NCBI GenBank assembly: GCA_963969495.1
Contig: OZ018330.1
Span: 50,117,706 to 50,181,705 of the forward strand
Length of the DNA: 64,000 bases
Reading direction: 5' to 3'
Source: Ceratothoa steindachneri
Lineage: Eukaryota > Arthropoda > Malacostraca > Isopoda > Cymothoidae
Part shown: piece after piece, positions 1 to 11,820 of the stretch
Numbering within the stretch: position 1 is the stretch's first letter
Layout: every line of letters starts with the position of its first letter
Translations under genes and position numbers: made by a program
The notes under the pieces: generated by a model
Told to the model about the DNA's origin: nothing
The model's input: only the letters and a program-made list of their open reading frames with translations
Databases searched by the model: none

Positions 1-310
1 GAATGGTGGCTCTTTTCTAAATACTTTAAGTGAATTCTTGCTTGGCAGAACCTAGAAGCTCTGTGTTGATGGCCAGTATAGTAGTGTTAGAAATGTAATC
101 TCAGGTGTCCATCAGGGTAGCGTTCTTGGTCCCTTGCTATTTATTATTTATACAAGTGACATGTGTCATGGTTTGTAAAACAAACTGATTGCATATGCTT
201 ATGATGCAACTCTTTTGGCTGTTGTTCCTTCTCCCCGCCTGAGAAATGCAGTAGCAGATTCCATGAATAGAGACCTAACACGTATTTCTGAGTGGTATAA
301 GCTAGTAGTA
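1..310 (+). pseudogene. LINE reverse transcriptase fragment
   Basis: A broken reading frame carries the RT palm signature: a stretch reading SGVHQGSVLGPLLFIIYTSD at about 100-162, then YAYDATLLAV near 195-225 where LINE RTs have the catalytic Y/FADD box, then a helix region ending ISEWYKL near 300. The catalytic box is altered (second residue of the Asp pair context is YAYD) and a stop interrupts the frame between the two motifs. The fragment runs off the left edge of the window and loses homology at about 310, where CT/CA-rich repeat DNA begins. It is a decayed non-LTR retrotransposon piece; the clade cannot be told from so little. Confidence 0.75.
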
Positions 311-420
311 ATGCGGGGTGATTGCCGAGTATCCTCTTCCCCCTTACCACCCCCCACACACCCTTACCGTAGAAGCCGAGTCTCCCTCTCCCCAATACTT
401 TGGTCAGTGCCCTTTTTTCG

Positions 421-890
421 AAGGAATTAGAGTCTACACACAAATACACCCTGGAGCTTTCTAAGGAATTAGAGTCTACACACGCATACATTGCATTGGG
501 TTAGGGTAAGAGTAAAATGGCTGGTTATTGCATTGGGTTAGGCTAGGATTAAAATGTCGCCCACCCCCTCCACACACGTACACACACACACATAGATACT
601 GGAGCTATCTGAGGAATTAGAGTCTACACACACACATACATTGAGTTAGGTTAGGAGTAAAATGGCGTGACATTGCATTGGGTTAGGTTAGAAATAAAAT
701 GGCGCCCACCCCTCCACACACGAACGCACACACACATACACACTGGAGCTTTCTAAGGAATTAGAGTCTACACACCCACACACATACACGGACGCACATA
801 TATTGAGTTAGGTTAGGAGTAAAGTGGCGCCCACCCCCTCTCACCTCTCCCTAGCATTGGTCACATACAGGAAAAAACAAGTGATATTTA
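421..890. repeat. ~146-bp tandem repeat, about three units
   Basis: The phrase CTGGAGCTTTCTAAGGAAT recurs at about 451, 599 and 743, each time followed by TAGAGTCTACACAC, a CA-rich stretch, GAGTTAGGTTAGGAGTAAAA and then a GGCGCCCACCCCCTCC block. The period is 144-148 bp. Units differ by point changes and by CA-tract length. No coding potential is evident. Confidence 0.8.
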
Positions 891-984
891 GTACACACGC
901 ATATTGGAGAAAATCGGTAGGATGTTTTATCTCATAATACACCAGCCCTGATCACATACAGGTGTTTTCTCGTTTTACGAGTAT

Positions 985-1100
985 GTAGAATCTAATTCCT
1001 TAAAAAGCCCCAGTGTGTGTGGTTGTGTAGACTCTAATTCTTTCGAAAGAAGATCACTGACCAAAGTATTGGAGGGGGGGGAGACTCAGCATTCACCCCG
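985..1100. repeat. inverted arm matching about 350-480
   Basis: The reverse complement of this stretch reads GAGTCTCCCCCC..CCAATACTTTGGTCAGTG..TTTCGAAAGAATTAGAGTCTACACA, which closely matches the plus strand at about 378-480. The two arms flank the ~146-bp array, giving a spacer of roughly 500 bp. This could be a relic of terminal inverted repeats or a fold-back duplication. The DNA just beyond (1100-1205) is C-rich and contains direct copies of GAAGCCGAGTCT. Confidence 0.7.
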
Positions 1101-1204
1101 CTTCTCTCCCCCTCCCCCCTCCCCCAAACACCCTTCCATGGAAGCCGAGTCTACCCCCCCCCCGCACCCTTACCATGGAAATCGAGTCTCCCCCCTTCCC
1201 TCCT

Positions 1205-2420
1205 CTGCACCGTACACATCATTGATCCCATTGGTAAGATCACCGAGGAATTCTCTAAGTCGAGGTTGTGGGTCATCTTTCCTAGCAATGAAGATGGCAC
1301 TGTCTGTGTCACAGTACAACAAACGTTCACCCAACGAGTTTGGGAGGCCATAGAGCTTGATTCGAGCATAGGCGGTTGTGAATGCTTCAAATGGAAGATT
1401 CGTTACGTGGGAGTCAACTTCTACATGTTCAGCATTCTCCACTTTCGCGATCTATGCATTGCCAACCACATACAAAGAGTTCACAATGAAGCCGCCGTTT
1501 CTGATCAGCTCGATTGCATCATGATCCGAATCACAGATGACCGTTTTCATACCGCGATTCCTCTGAGCGAATTTTTCCCATAGACTGTAAAAGGAAGAAA
1601 ATATGATTAGGATTAATGGGGTGTTTTTTGTATTATTATTATCATTATCGACTTTGTTTTTTATTATTATTATTATCGTTATCTCCTTCAAATTTTAGAA
1701 ATTATTGATTTCATATTCGTTGTACAATGTGATAATATTTATTAAAATTACATTTTGAATGTAATTCGTCAATGCGGAAAAATTAGTCGCAGAAGAAATC
1801 CTTACCTGTTTAGACAGAGCTTTCCTCTAAAACGCTTTCCTGTATTCATTTCAATGTCGTCTATTTTTATGTTTATCCCTTCTGCCTGATTCACCCCCTT
1901 TACATATTCCATTTTCTCTTTCTCTCCAATCACTCCTTTCGTGAATCTAGAAGCTTCCTGTTTTTCTTCTAGAAATGTTTCTATATACTCTGCGAACAAA
2001 CCATTCCTCTTTTCAAACTCCCAAAACTCTTTAAATTTCTTGATCTTATCCTTGTTTTCCATGGCAAGTTTTAGTTCCGGAGTGGTTGGAGTACACTCCG
2101 CAAATCATACGTTGCTTTTCAGAGTGATGGCACTCGCGTGAGCTTTGCTAAGCGCATGTGGTACATAGTGTGGAAGTAAGTTTACCATCTATGAATTGAG
2201 GAAGAACTGGAATATACAGATCATTAGGAGGGAAAACATCAACTTTCACGATACCGAAATATGTTTCATTCATACCATCGGTGAATTCTTGAATAGACGG
2301 AATTTCTCGCGCTGATACGCAACGCCGAGGTGTTCCTACGGGTTATGGATTGTTTTCCATGCAGTACGGATATAAGGAGCGAAAATTGACCTAATGTACA
2401 TATTTTGACACCTTCGATTG
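1205..2420 (-). pseudogene. Polinton/Maverick protein-primed DNA polymerase B relic
   Basis: This is a family B, protein-primed DNA polymerase of the Polinton/Maverick type, which in an intact element copies the transposon DNA. Motifs appear in order on the minus strand: motif A as FRSLYPYC near 2370-2395 with Asn where the catalytic Asp normally sits, a segment reading FPPNDLYIPVLPQF near 2200-2245, a helical stretch LFAEYIETFLEEKQEAS near 1935-1990, the motif B region as LWEKFAQR near 1570-1590, and motif C YCDTDSAIF near 1295-1320. The frame changes several times and stops interrupt it (for example just after motif A). The N-terminal half is missing. Homology stops at about 1205, at the C-rich repeat. 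Neighbouring capsid-type genes on the other strand support a Polinton origin. Confidence 0.88.
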
Positions 2421-2565
2421 GTGGATAGTATAAGTTATAGTTTATATCTTCATTAATAGACCCGGTTTCCCTTGTTATATATGGCTTTTTGAGTTTCAAT
2501 TTATAGGGAATATCGATAATATTACTAAGTCTACACACGCATTCACAGACTATCGGAAAATGACG

Positions 2566-3190
2566 GAAGTAAAGAATTATGCATCAAATACTATATTAGC
2601 AAGACGAAAGGAAACAAAAATAAAAGGAATTGACTATGCTTATAATGAAATATGGATAGACGCCGGATATTATAAAAATGAAAAATGAATCTGAAAATGA
2701 GACAGAAATTATCATCTCAAGATTTACTGTTTCGATCTGACAAAACACAACGGAAAATATCTACTGACTATGTGTTAATGCTCACTTCACGTTCATTGCT
2801 CAATGTGAAAAGAAAGAAAATCTATTATTTGTTCTCTCAGAAGAATTTTTCCTTATAATGTAAAGATCTATCAGAGATGATCTCCCCCAATTAAATAATT
2901 GTAGAGCATTTAATATAGATTTTCTGACTCTTATATCTCATCCAAGATCATGTTATATTTACTCTAACCTTGTAGACTATCAGTTAGTAGGTGGGAGCCA
3001 GTCGAAGCTGCTGAGAATTATTCACCTTCCTTTCAATGATGGGTCATTCAGTATAACTTTTGATAATCCATACTAACTAAATCTAAGCTCTGGTGACTTA
3101 AGATCAATTTATATCTACATAAGAACGGTTGAAGGGGAAATATTTCCATTCGTTTTTGGTCATTTGATGATAAAACTACACATTAAAAGA
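2566..3190 (+). pseudogene. Polinton virion-type gene relic
   Basis: Frame-shifted plus-strand pieces can be followed from a segment reading MTEVKNYASNTILARRKE at about 2570 to an end at about 3190 reading EGEIFPFVFGHLMIKLHI. That last pattern (a turn, then PF..G, then a basic LHxRR-type end) is what I associate with a Polinton structural protein that sits directly upstream of the QRGHG protein. Stops and shifts break it in several places. I infer a minor capsid or penton-like role from position and from this C-terminal pattern. The family assignment is moderate, and I do not assign a named Polinton P-gene. Confidence 0.5.
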
Positions 3191-3210
3191 AAACATTATA
3201 ATAATTTAAA

Positions 3211-3435
3211 ATGTTAAATGGCCCACGCGTGTTTAAAGGATTAAGAGCTCAGAGAGGACATGGTCTTGGAACCCTTTTTTCCCCCCTATTCCCAAATGCA
3301 GCGCCCTATCTAAAGAGTGGTGCTCGCTATCTAGGAAAGAAAGCCATTACCGCCGGTTTCGATACCGTTCAGGATATTATGCATGGAAAGACCACGAGAG
3401 AAAGCGAAATAACAGGGGTTTTGTGTCAAATATAG
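3211..3435 (+). CDS. Polinton QRGHG small basic virion-associated protein, C-terminally truncated
   Basis: This 74-residue frame has the signature QRGHGLGTLFSPLF near residues 11-24, then YLKSGARYLGKKAI and a DTVQDIMHGK segment. This small basic glycine-rich protein is typical of the virion gene block of Polintons and adintoviruses and is usually longer; here the frame ends at about 3435 after the HGK motif. Its ATG at 3211 lies about 20 bp after the preceding structural-gene relic, so the original gene order is kept. The frame is open, but the surrounding element is dead and expression is unlikely. Confidence 0.65.
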   Translation: MLNGPRVFKGLRAQRGHGLGTLFSPLFPNAAPYLKSGARYLGKKAITAGFDTVQDIMHGKTTRESEITGVLCQI

Positions 3436-3510
3436 CGATGTTCACTACTTTCTGACCATCATTAACCATGTTAGAATGCAATATGCAGAAAAAACTTATC
3501 CACCCATGTA

Positions 3511-3810
3511 TTATGACGATCGGATAGTCCTCTGACAAAGAAAAACTGATCCATAAGCTCGTTTTTTAATTTTTTTATCGATGATTACATCTTCTAAATC
3601 CATAAACTGGAGATGTTCAAGAACTTCTTTTCCGTTATTGTAGTTAAAAGGTGGTTGGACTGACCCACTATACAGAAATTCAATCTGATCAAATGGATGT
3701 TCATGAATAACTCGACGAACATGATCGAAGAAATCAACCGTAGATAAATAGTCTGGGCTAAATTTATAATCCGATCCACAACACCTCTTCGGTTGCAAAA
3801 TATTTACCAA
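3511..3810 (-). other. unrecognised 99-residue open frame beside the Polinton relic
   Basis: An open frame on the minus strand encodes 99 residues with an acidic-aromatic middle (a segment reading DYLSTVDFFDHVRRVIHE) and a basic end (KKIKKRAYGS). I do not recognise the family. Its position next to Polinton structural genes suggests it may be a further Polinton gene fragment, but nothing in the sequence proves that. A chance frame is possible. Confidence 0.25.
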
Positions 3811-3839
3811 GTCCGGGCGTGATCCAGTGTGGATCGAGG

Positions 3840-6800
3840 ATCATCGTAGAACGTGTGACATACAGAGATGTTTAGCAACAAATGACTCAAAATATGGCAA
3901 CTAGAAGGACCAATTTAGAAATTGAAAAAAGTTAAGTGGCAACTCCACTGTTCACGGACAGAATAATACATGAGAAATCAGCTCGATGCAGTCTTTTTTT
4001 GCCCCTTACCTTTGCTCTATTGTATGTGTGTGTACTAAATATCGTTTTTTTTCCTGCATTTGACCAAGGCTGATAGCGATCAATGCTGGTGAGGGGGGAG
4101 GGGAAGGGGGAGCACCAATCCTTTCTTTGGTCACCTCCCAGATTGGCAAGGGACCTGTTCATCCTCGGAACTACACAGGAAGGAGAAGAACCCATAGTCT
4201 TCTTGCACTTGATTTTCTTTTTTTTTTCTTTTAGAAGAGGAGAGGGAAGTGTTCCCTGTCTTTCTCCCCTCACCCAGGGAGCCACAGCCTCAGCCAGGTC
4301 TTTTGCTGAATTAGAAAAGAATCCAGCCGTCTGCTTCACTTAAAGTAGGAGATTTTCCCTTAAAAGAACATTACCTTGGACTTGACTTTGCTCTTGGGTG
4401 ATTCCCGCCTAGTAAGTATTCTCTCTGTGGCTGCGTCACCCAAGGTTCTACACTGGCCTCAAGCGAGGCCTACTTCGATCATCTGCTTCCGTCACGTCCG
4501 AAATTCCAACCAAAGAATTGATGAGCTCGTGTCCCATTTTAAGTGTGCAAGTCTACGGAGCGGCGGACTCCAAAGGGGATAAACGGAGAGCCAGCATGCC
4601 GGTCACACGGAAAGTCATTACTTGGTCAAAGATGTGAGGTAGGATCTAAAGAGGTTCGCTACTCATATTTCTCCTCAGGGGGTATCGAGAGGCCTCATGT
4701 TGCTACCTTTGCAAGCAATTGATCCAAAGGGCGACTGAACTCCTAGGTAAAGAGTCGCTTAAGCACAACATTTTGGAAGTGATGAGTTGGAAGTTCCCTA
4801 CCCAGAGACATAGGAGAGTGACAAACTCTTCATTGTTAAAAGAAGTTTGGAGGTGAACCAGAGAAAGACCAGGGGTGGCTACCATCCTTGTAGAGGGGAA
4901 GCTGTTCAGTGGCGGCTTAGAAGGTGGTAAAAGAGAAACTCATTTACCGTTTGTGAGTTGTGAAAAAGGAAGCCCATCCGCTAGGGTCCCTCAAGCCTGG
5001 TCTCTTTCAACCTGTGTGAGTTAAAAGGCGTTGTTTATAAAGGCTTAAAAGCTTCTTTTCTGAAATGGAATGCTGTAACTGGTTAGGTCCTTAACTTAGA
5101 AGAAGGAAAGCAGAGAATACTCTTAGAAAATTAGGCGGCATAGAAGGACAGGGGTGACGCACCAGCTTCCGTAAGCCCTTTCAAAGAGCTCTAGTCAACT
5201 CAGTGAACGAGGCATTTCCAATGGGCACTTGGGCCATTGGAAAGTTTATCATGTCTACCAGTGAGTGATGTCCTTCCGTAATACAAAATGATACAACCAA
5301 TACTAGTACGACTTTAGAAAGATCAGAAACAAGCAAATAGCGATCAATATCATTATCTAAAATAGCACAGGCTACAAGGGACAGTAGATACACACACATT
5401 GTCTTTCATGATTCCTCGAAAGCGTTAGGTAAGGTGTGACAGAAGAGGATGCAACAGAAAATCCTCCAAATCGGACTAAGTGAAAACTTTCAACCTTGAC
5501 AGGATCCTCTCCGATTACGTTATAGGGAGCTTCATTTATTCATATAGGGAAGGTTGACGGGCACAAATTCAACCTTGGAGGGGTCTAGCACAAGTGTACG
5601 TTGATCACATCACAGCATCCCTACCTGTCTCAACCTACAATTCATCGATAACGTTACACAAATAATAGAATGTTCATATAAATTCGCCTGTGTAATCTTG
5701 AATGACTGCCATCAAAATAAAAAAAAAACATTAACGAATACAAGGCAAAATGGAGGCTAAAAACAGCGAAAAGTTCAAAATCACATTACTAGGTGGTTAT
5801 AAATTAGCAGATCCAAAGGTAATAGGTAATCGTTTTCTTAAATGACATGACAAAGTACATACAAAGTAATCGTTTTGAAAATACTTTCAACAGAGTGTAA
5901 GAAGCACATACAATATCGGGTTACAAAAGCTTTCATAGCAGACAGAACTCTACATGAGTTCAGGAATTTTCGAGAAAAGAATTAAAATAAAGTTATACAT
6001 TGCTCATCTACTCTGACCACAGTTTTATTTTGCGTTTCAGAAACGTCGAAACTGTAAATATAAAGAGGGATGAATAAATCGGAGATAAAGGAGAAGTCTG
6101 TAAGACACTCCATAGATCACTAGATGTGTAATTCCTAAATAAATATAGATACAAGCAGGAAACATGTTTGAAAGAATGGCCCTCCACCTACGAGATGACA
6201 TCAGAGCGCGCCTAGATTATACTAATGTAGACAGAAAACACGCACGGTTACCTAGCTGTGTTAACATGTTACAACATGATGATAGAGCGTAAATATACAT
6301 AAATGAATAAAGTTAGATGAGGATACCTAATATTCAGCCACCTTAAATTTCTTAATATAGACTAAAGCCGAGAAACCTGGAATAGACAATCATAATAATG
6401 GATTACCCCTAGTAAGGAAATCAACAAATATAAATTAGAAACAACCAAAGTATAATAAACGAATATCAATCACAAACTCACTACGTAAATGAAAATTTAC
6501 TTGAACAAAATAGTAATCGAAAAACAAGAAACGGTAAAACAACCTAAAATAACTACTTACACATCATTACACAACCAATAAATTATAAATATATTAAAGA
6601 TATAACTTAAAAACAGTGATTTGCCTGAACTCCAGGCACTTTGCATCTCTTTGTCATGCTACTACTTTCTTCACAGTTCATCACTATTCCTTCTTTCTCT
6701 CTATTCTTTTATTCCGTCCTGCTTACTTCACTTCAACGAAAATAAAAAAATAGGCATAATGAACATTGGAATCTAGGATACAAACTCCGTTCTCTTGCAA

Positions 6801-8248
6801 TGAACTCTAAAAGACATGAAAGTGAAACTTGCTAAGGATGAAAAATTTATGTAGCTTCGTGTATTTAAAACCAAGTTATTCTGTGTAAGAAGTGGTTTGT
6901 TACCATTAAAACAGCGGAAATATCTACTCAAACCTAACCAAATGTTACAATGTGAACGTAACCTGCATTTTTCACGCAAGAGATCTTCGGGTAAAATTCC
7001 GATGAAGGAGATTTAAATTCCCTTTCATTTTTCTCTCTATTGCAAACACATATACATGGCATATAAATCAAAATAAAGACTATGATTTTAAGATTATTAA
7101 ATGTAAAATTAGATGAAGATTAGTATCTCCGAGTTGTTATTACCGAGATTTTAAAATTATCCCAACAGTAGATTTTTCACATCAAAAATATAGTTGTTAT
7201 TCTATCCTTGTAGAATTAATTCGTATTTATATTATGAGATACCATCTTGAGGAAGGGATGCTCAGAGATTAAAAGGAACTCTGACTGAGCCAACTAAATT
7301 AATAGCATCGATTAGTCAAAAAGATATCAAACAATGATAAAAGACTCGCAAATTACGAGGCCACTGAATACTGGGATTTAAAATTTTAAATGTTTTCTTC
7401 ATGACTTGAATTATAGGAAACTCAACTTCATAAGCGTCAATCTTACTCATAGTAAGTGATGAAAGTCAAGGCCGAAGGATTTCTCTAATAAGGTATGATT
7501 TTTTTTAGGCGCACATCTGGCGACTGCTACCAAAGGAAGAAAATGAAGAAAATTATTTTCGCGAACAAAAATTAAGGTATGGAGCCACATTGCCATTGAT
7601 TGTGCTATGCGGATTAATAGCAATATGTAAAAAAAATATATAAATTAAATATATAAATATATAAATTAGATATATAAATTAAATATATAATTTCAAATTC
7701 AAAATATAGAAGCGCAAAATATCGATTCTCTCTAAATTCAGACATATTGGAAGGTATCTGGAGGTGAGCTCGGTCCCGCTGACCAATCGAGAGAAAAAGC
7801 AATACAGATTTTCGTTCAGCGAAAACATTTATAATTCATTGTCCAACTGAAAGATGAGAAGAGGGTATAAACAAGGGAAAGAGGGGAGATAATGCCCAAA
7901 TTTATATATTTACGCTTATGTCTATGTATGTTTGTACATTTTATTAGATTTGTACTTATCTACCTCTCCATTTTTTACTCCTAACCTCCCATATAAATCT
8001 GCCTTTCTGATCTTACCTTACTCCTTACTTGTTTTTGTGTTATTTTCAATAATATGAGCAGCCTTTTGATATTTAAATTTACCTGCATTAATGATTTTTT
8101 TGTATTTATCTCTCTTTTTTTTCCCCTTTTCGCTCCTCCTAGTTTTTCTATAAGCCGTTGTTTCATTCTATGATTGGTCTAGTTGTATCTATTGGACGTT
8201 CTCTCTCTTCTTCCTCTTGCTTACATATTGATTTGTTTGTTGTTTTCG
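3840..8248. other. no recognisable gene; AT-rich DNA
   Basis: No conserved protein motif, RNA gene or transposon end was recognised here. From 4080 to 5600 the base composition is more balanced and short frames occur on both strands, but none has a familiar motif. From 5640 to 8200 the DNA is AT-rich with short homopolymers and a run of TATAAATTAAATA-type repeats at about 7635-7695. Confidence 0.5.
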
Positions 8249-8251
8249 TGA

Positions 8252-8320
8252 TTCCTTGATAATGAAATTGAAATAAAGTTCGAAAGTACTTGGAATCTTG
8301 ATTTTATTTTCCATTTAGGT
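8252..8320 (+). mobile_element. PLE/SINE-type 3' terminus
   Basis: The stretch starting CCTTGATAATGAAATTG, followed by AAGTTCGAAAGTACTTGG and then TTTTATTTTCC, matches in order the reverse complement of 55298-55362, which lies next to another (TA)n tract. A short imperfect hairpin (GAAATT with AAGTTC) precedes CGAAAG. I read this as the 3' end of a dispersed element whose body is not recognisable upstream. Confidence 0.5.
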
Positions 8321-8375
8321 TTGTTTCATTTGTTGCTTACTCGCGCGATACTTTGTGATTTTTACACATGTACTC

Positions 8376-8585
<210 letters not shown>

Positions 8586-9269
8586 CGCGTTCATGAAAGA
8601 TTTATAAATTGTATATTCGCCGTGTGTTTACCTCAACTCTCCTTTGTCCTTTGAATTCCCTCTCCTTTGTTCATGATCTGATCTCGTTCACTGGTAAAAA
8701 TCTCGGGTTAAACCTAATTAGACATGAAGAAAAGAGAACTAAAAAAAAAGTTCCTTTCATTAACGAAAGGAACGGCCGTCGTCGTCGTTGAAACGGAAGT
8801 AACTGGATTCCGTTTCGGACTCGACTTCCGGAGTTGGTTTGAAAGTTCATTTTACGGATGTGAAAATCGATAGCCGATATTCGATAACGAACTCCTTCGC
8901 CACACACATATCTATAAGTGTTACGTGCCCGTCTCATTCTATCTAAACTTTTATGTACGCTCAAATAGTTACGCACATGCCATGGTGTGCCTGTACATTG
9001 GCGACGCAACAAATGGGTACAGTTCATAGAGAATTTCCCAAATTACCTCGAATTCTAAAGGCGGGTGAAAATTGACCGCACAATTAAAAGATTAGACGAT
9101 TGCCGCACTAATTCAAATTCAGAATTGGGCCAAATTTCTGTTAAATCACTCCAGTTACATTATTCTATCTCTATTTTATAATAACCATCACAATTCAAAT
9201 CAATTCCTCTCAGGTGTCATCTCGATGTCATCACCGATTTGGCGTGAAAGAAAATGTGAGTTTACTCTA

Positions 9270-9400
9270 GAAAATACACACACATACACACACACACACA
9301 CACCACCGGATACGGCGTTGGATTTCTGACGTCGAGGCAAGGGTTGGATTCCAGCGAGCGCGGACACAAAACTTTCCCCTGCGTCATTGGGCGGATACGT
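9270..9400 (+). mobile_element. (CA)n tract and tRNA-like SINE remnant
   Basis: A (CA)n tract (about 9276-9302) is followed by GGCGTTGGATTTCTGACGTC and GGGTTGGATTCC (9341-9352). The latter is one change from a pol III B box (GGTTCGANTCC). The GACGTC just before it also occurs in the SINE head at 55.69 kb (minus strand). No folding tRNA is present, so it is a SINE scrap rather than a tRNA gene. Confidence 0.5.
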
Positions 9401-9679
9401 TGATGTTCAGCCCCGCGGGGGTTAGTAGCTCAACACGCGTCATCTTGCTCATGGCCAATCATAACACCGCTATCATTCCCCTTTTCACTAACACAGCACA
9501 ACCAACATTCGCTCACTCTCCTCTATTCCGGAACATTCCTGCTGGAATGCTAGTGTCTGCCCTATGTGGACAGTCATGTCGCCATACCGCTGGCACGGAA
9601 GGGATCCCCCCTGTCCCCTGGTCGCATGATGGTGCGAGTGCCATCCATAGACACGATTTGAGGGGGTGGCATTGACGTA
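9401..9679. other. no recognised feature
   Basis: A 91-residue open frame (9400-9675, plus) covers this moderately GC-rich stretch. It contains a CGQSCRHTAGTEG segment, but I recognise no family. It may simply be the body of the adjacent repeat. Confidence 0.3.
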
Positions 9680-10135
9680 TTGGTTGATTAGTTAGTTGTT
9701 TGGTTTTTTGTTTGTTTGCTTAGTTTGTTATTTGTTTGCTTAGTTGGTTGATTAGTTAGTTGTGTGTTTGATTGGTTAGTTGGTTGAACAATTAGTCGGT
9801 TGATTAGTTAGTTGTTTGGTTGGTTGATTAGTTATTTGATTGGTTAATTGTTTCTTTAGTTGGCTTATTGGTTAGTTGCTTGGTTGGTTGATTAGTTAGT
9901 TGCTTGGTTGGTTGATTAGTCATGTGTTTGTTTGTTTAGTTAGTTATTTGGTTGGTTAATTGGTTTTGTTGAGTTCGTTGGATAGTTGGTTAGTTATTTG
10001 GTTGGTTAATTGGTTGTTTGTTTGTTTTGTTGGATAGTTGGTTGCTTAGTTGGTTGAATAGTTAGTTGTTTGGTTGCTTAGTTAATTAATTAATTAGTTA
10101 GTTGTTTGTTTGGTTGGTTGTTAGTTGGTTGGACA
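9680..10135. repeat. degenerate GGTT/TAGTT tetranucleotide tract
   Basis: About 450 bp made of imperfect tetramers such as GGTT, GATT, AGTT and TGTT (for example GTTGGTTGATTAGTTAGTTG repeated). The complementary strand resembles the AACC-type tract at 26.1-27.45 kb. Confidence 0.9.
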
Positions 10136-11820
10136 ATGGATAAGGAATAAACGATGGGAAATGAATAAATTTCGGTTTGAAAAAGATTGCGGCCTTTTTC
10201 AGATACACCCTAAGAGTTTGTATTTTCCAAATTCCCTCGTTAGTGGAAATGAAGTTAAAAGAGGATTTCAGGGAAAGAGCTTGAATGATCTGAAGTTTGA
10301 TGTATAATATCAAATATAAATGATTGGTATGAACTTGAGTGATTTGTAGTTACACATACATAAACGTAAAAATACTTAGAGTTGGAAAGTCAAAGTGGAA
10401 GAGAGTCGCGAGGAAGGAGATTGGAGAAGTCGCAGGTGTTGGAGAGGAGAGGAGAGGTAGTTCTCTGATCTTCTTTGAAAACATGAGAGGGAAGAGTCGA
10501 CGGCTTGATTCCTGGAAGCGTTCTAATTTTAAAAGTGAAAACAGCCCCTCCTTAAATTGAGGGAAAAGCCGTCCCACTTCCCATTCCCTACCTACCAGGG
10601 AGGAAGCATCGTAAGTCTCGGTTGCAGGATAGGAAAACACAGGTCACCCACTAACAGGTCCAGTGGGCCTAAACCTCAATGTGGTTCACTGACAAAGTTT
10701 GAAAAACAATGTCATAAACTGCTGGTCAACAGCTCGGGGTATTCAGGATGAGAACTTGAAGAAATGTGTTAAAATAGACAGACAAGGGTAGGCGAGTGGA
10801 GGAGGGAAGGAGGAAAATCTACCAGTAGAAAATATATCTAATTCATATAATAGTTGGTGTCAAAAACACACATACCCCCCCCCCCCACAACCTCCCGCAC
10901 ACGAAATCGGCCCGTGGTGCCTTCGGGCTTGTAGGGGATTATTTCTAATCTTTATGTGCAGGGCCTAAATTATCTCATTAAAAGGGACTAAATTAATCTA
11001 CTTGATTTAATACATTTATAGTAACCATAACAAGCCAGAAATCAACACTACTGTTTAATGTACTTATCGTATGGCAGTTTCTGACGTCATAAAGTCCTTG
11101 TAATATGAACAACTTTTTTATCGGTTCCCTCCCTGCAAAGCGTTCTCTATGAAGGTATATTTTATTGTCTTGAGATCAAACACTGGTGTTCACAGTCCAC
11201 GATGAAATATGTACACAGATCGATAATGGCATTATAACCAGTAAACAGAATAACTAGTTCTCCTAACAATTGAAAAAAATGTTGAACCAGTTGAAATATA
11301 CAGATGTTTGGGAAAAATTTGTTTGACAGAATTTATGCAAAAAAAAAAATGTTTGAATTTTAATTGCAGTTCACTTTGAAGAAATAAATTTATGATTTAA
11401 CCTTTTACATCTCAAAATATCATTGGGAAGCTCAAAGTATTAGTAACTCAGGAGCCTAAAAAAATATGAATTCGGGTGTAGGTTCGGTACATGGAAACTT
11501 CATATACGTATCTTAATGCGACCGATCGATAATAGATAGAAAATACTCAACAAACAAGAAGTGGGGAATAATTGTAACATCTGCTGTAAGCTTTATTCCC
11601 GAAATCAAACGCCATTGCTCAGATTTTGGTCCTGAAATTGATATCCAGCATGCAATAGCGAACTGTATAACAGTTGATGAACTCCTAAACAGTCCATTCA
11701 TCTTTTAAACTTATAGGTTTTCTCGAATAGTCTGAATGATACCATTGACATATGTGAATGGAATAATTAAATAATCTAAAGTAGTGAATGCAACATCAGT
11801 TACTATTTGTCCTTATTAAG
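10136..11820. other. no recognised gene
   Basis: AT-rich DNA with a C homopolymer at about 10877-10889 and an A homopolymer near 11340-11349. Short frames on both strands show no motif I know. Confidence 0.5.

Noticed and set aside
520..830. Telomere-like TTAGG repeats
   Set aside because: Only two or three TTAGG copies occur in each ~146-bp unit and they are embedded in other sequence; not a telomeric array.
1015..1353. A 112-residue plus-strand frame
   Set aside because: It runs through the C-rich repeat and antisense of the Polinton polymerase.
4083..4343. Plus- and minus-strand frames of 86 and 135 residues
   Set aside because: They overlap antiparallel, include homopolymer-coded stretches and show no motif.
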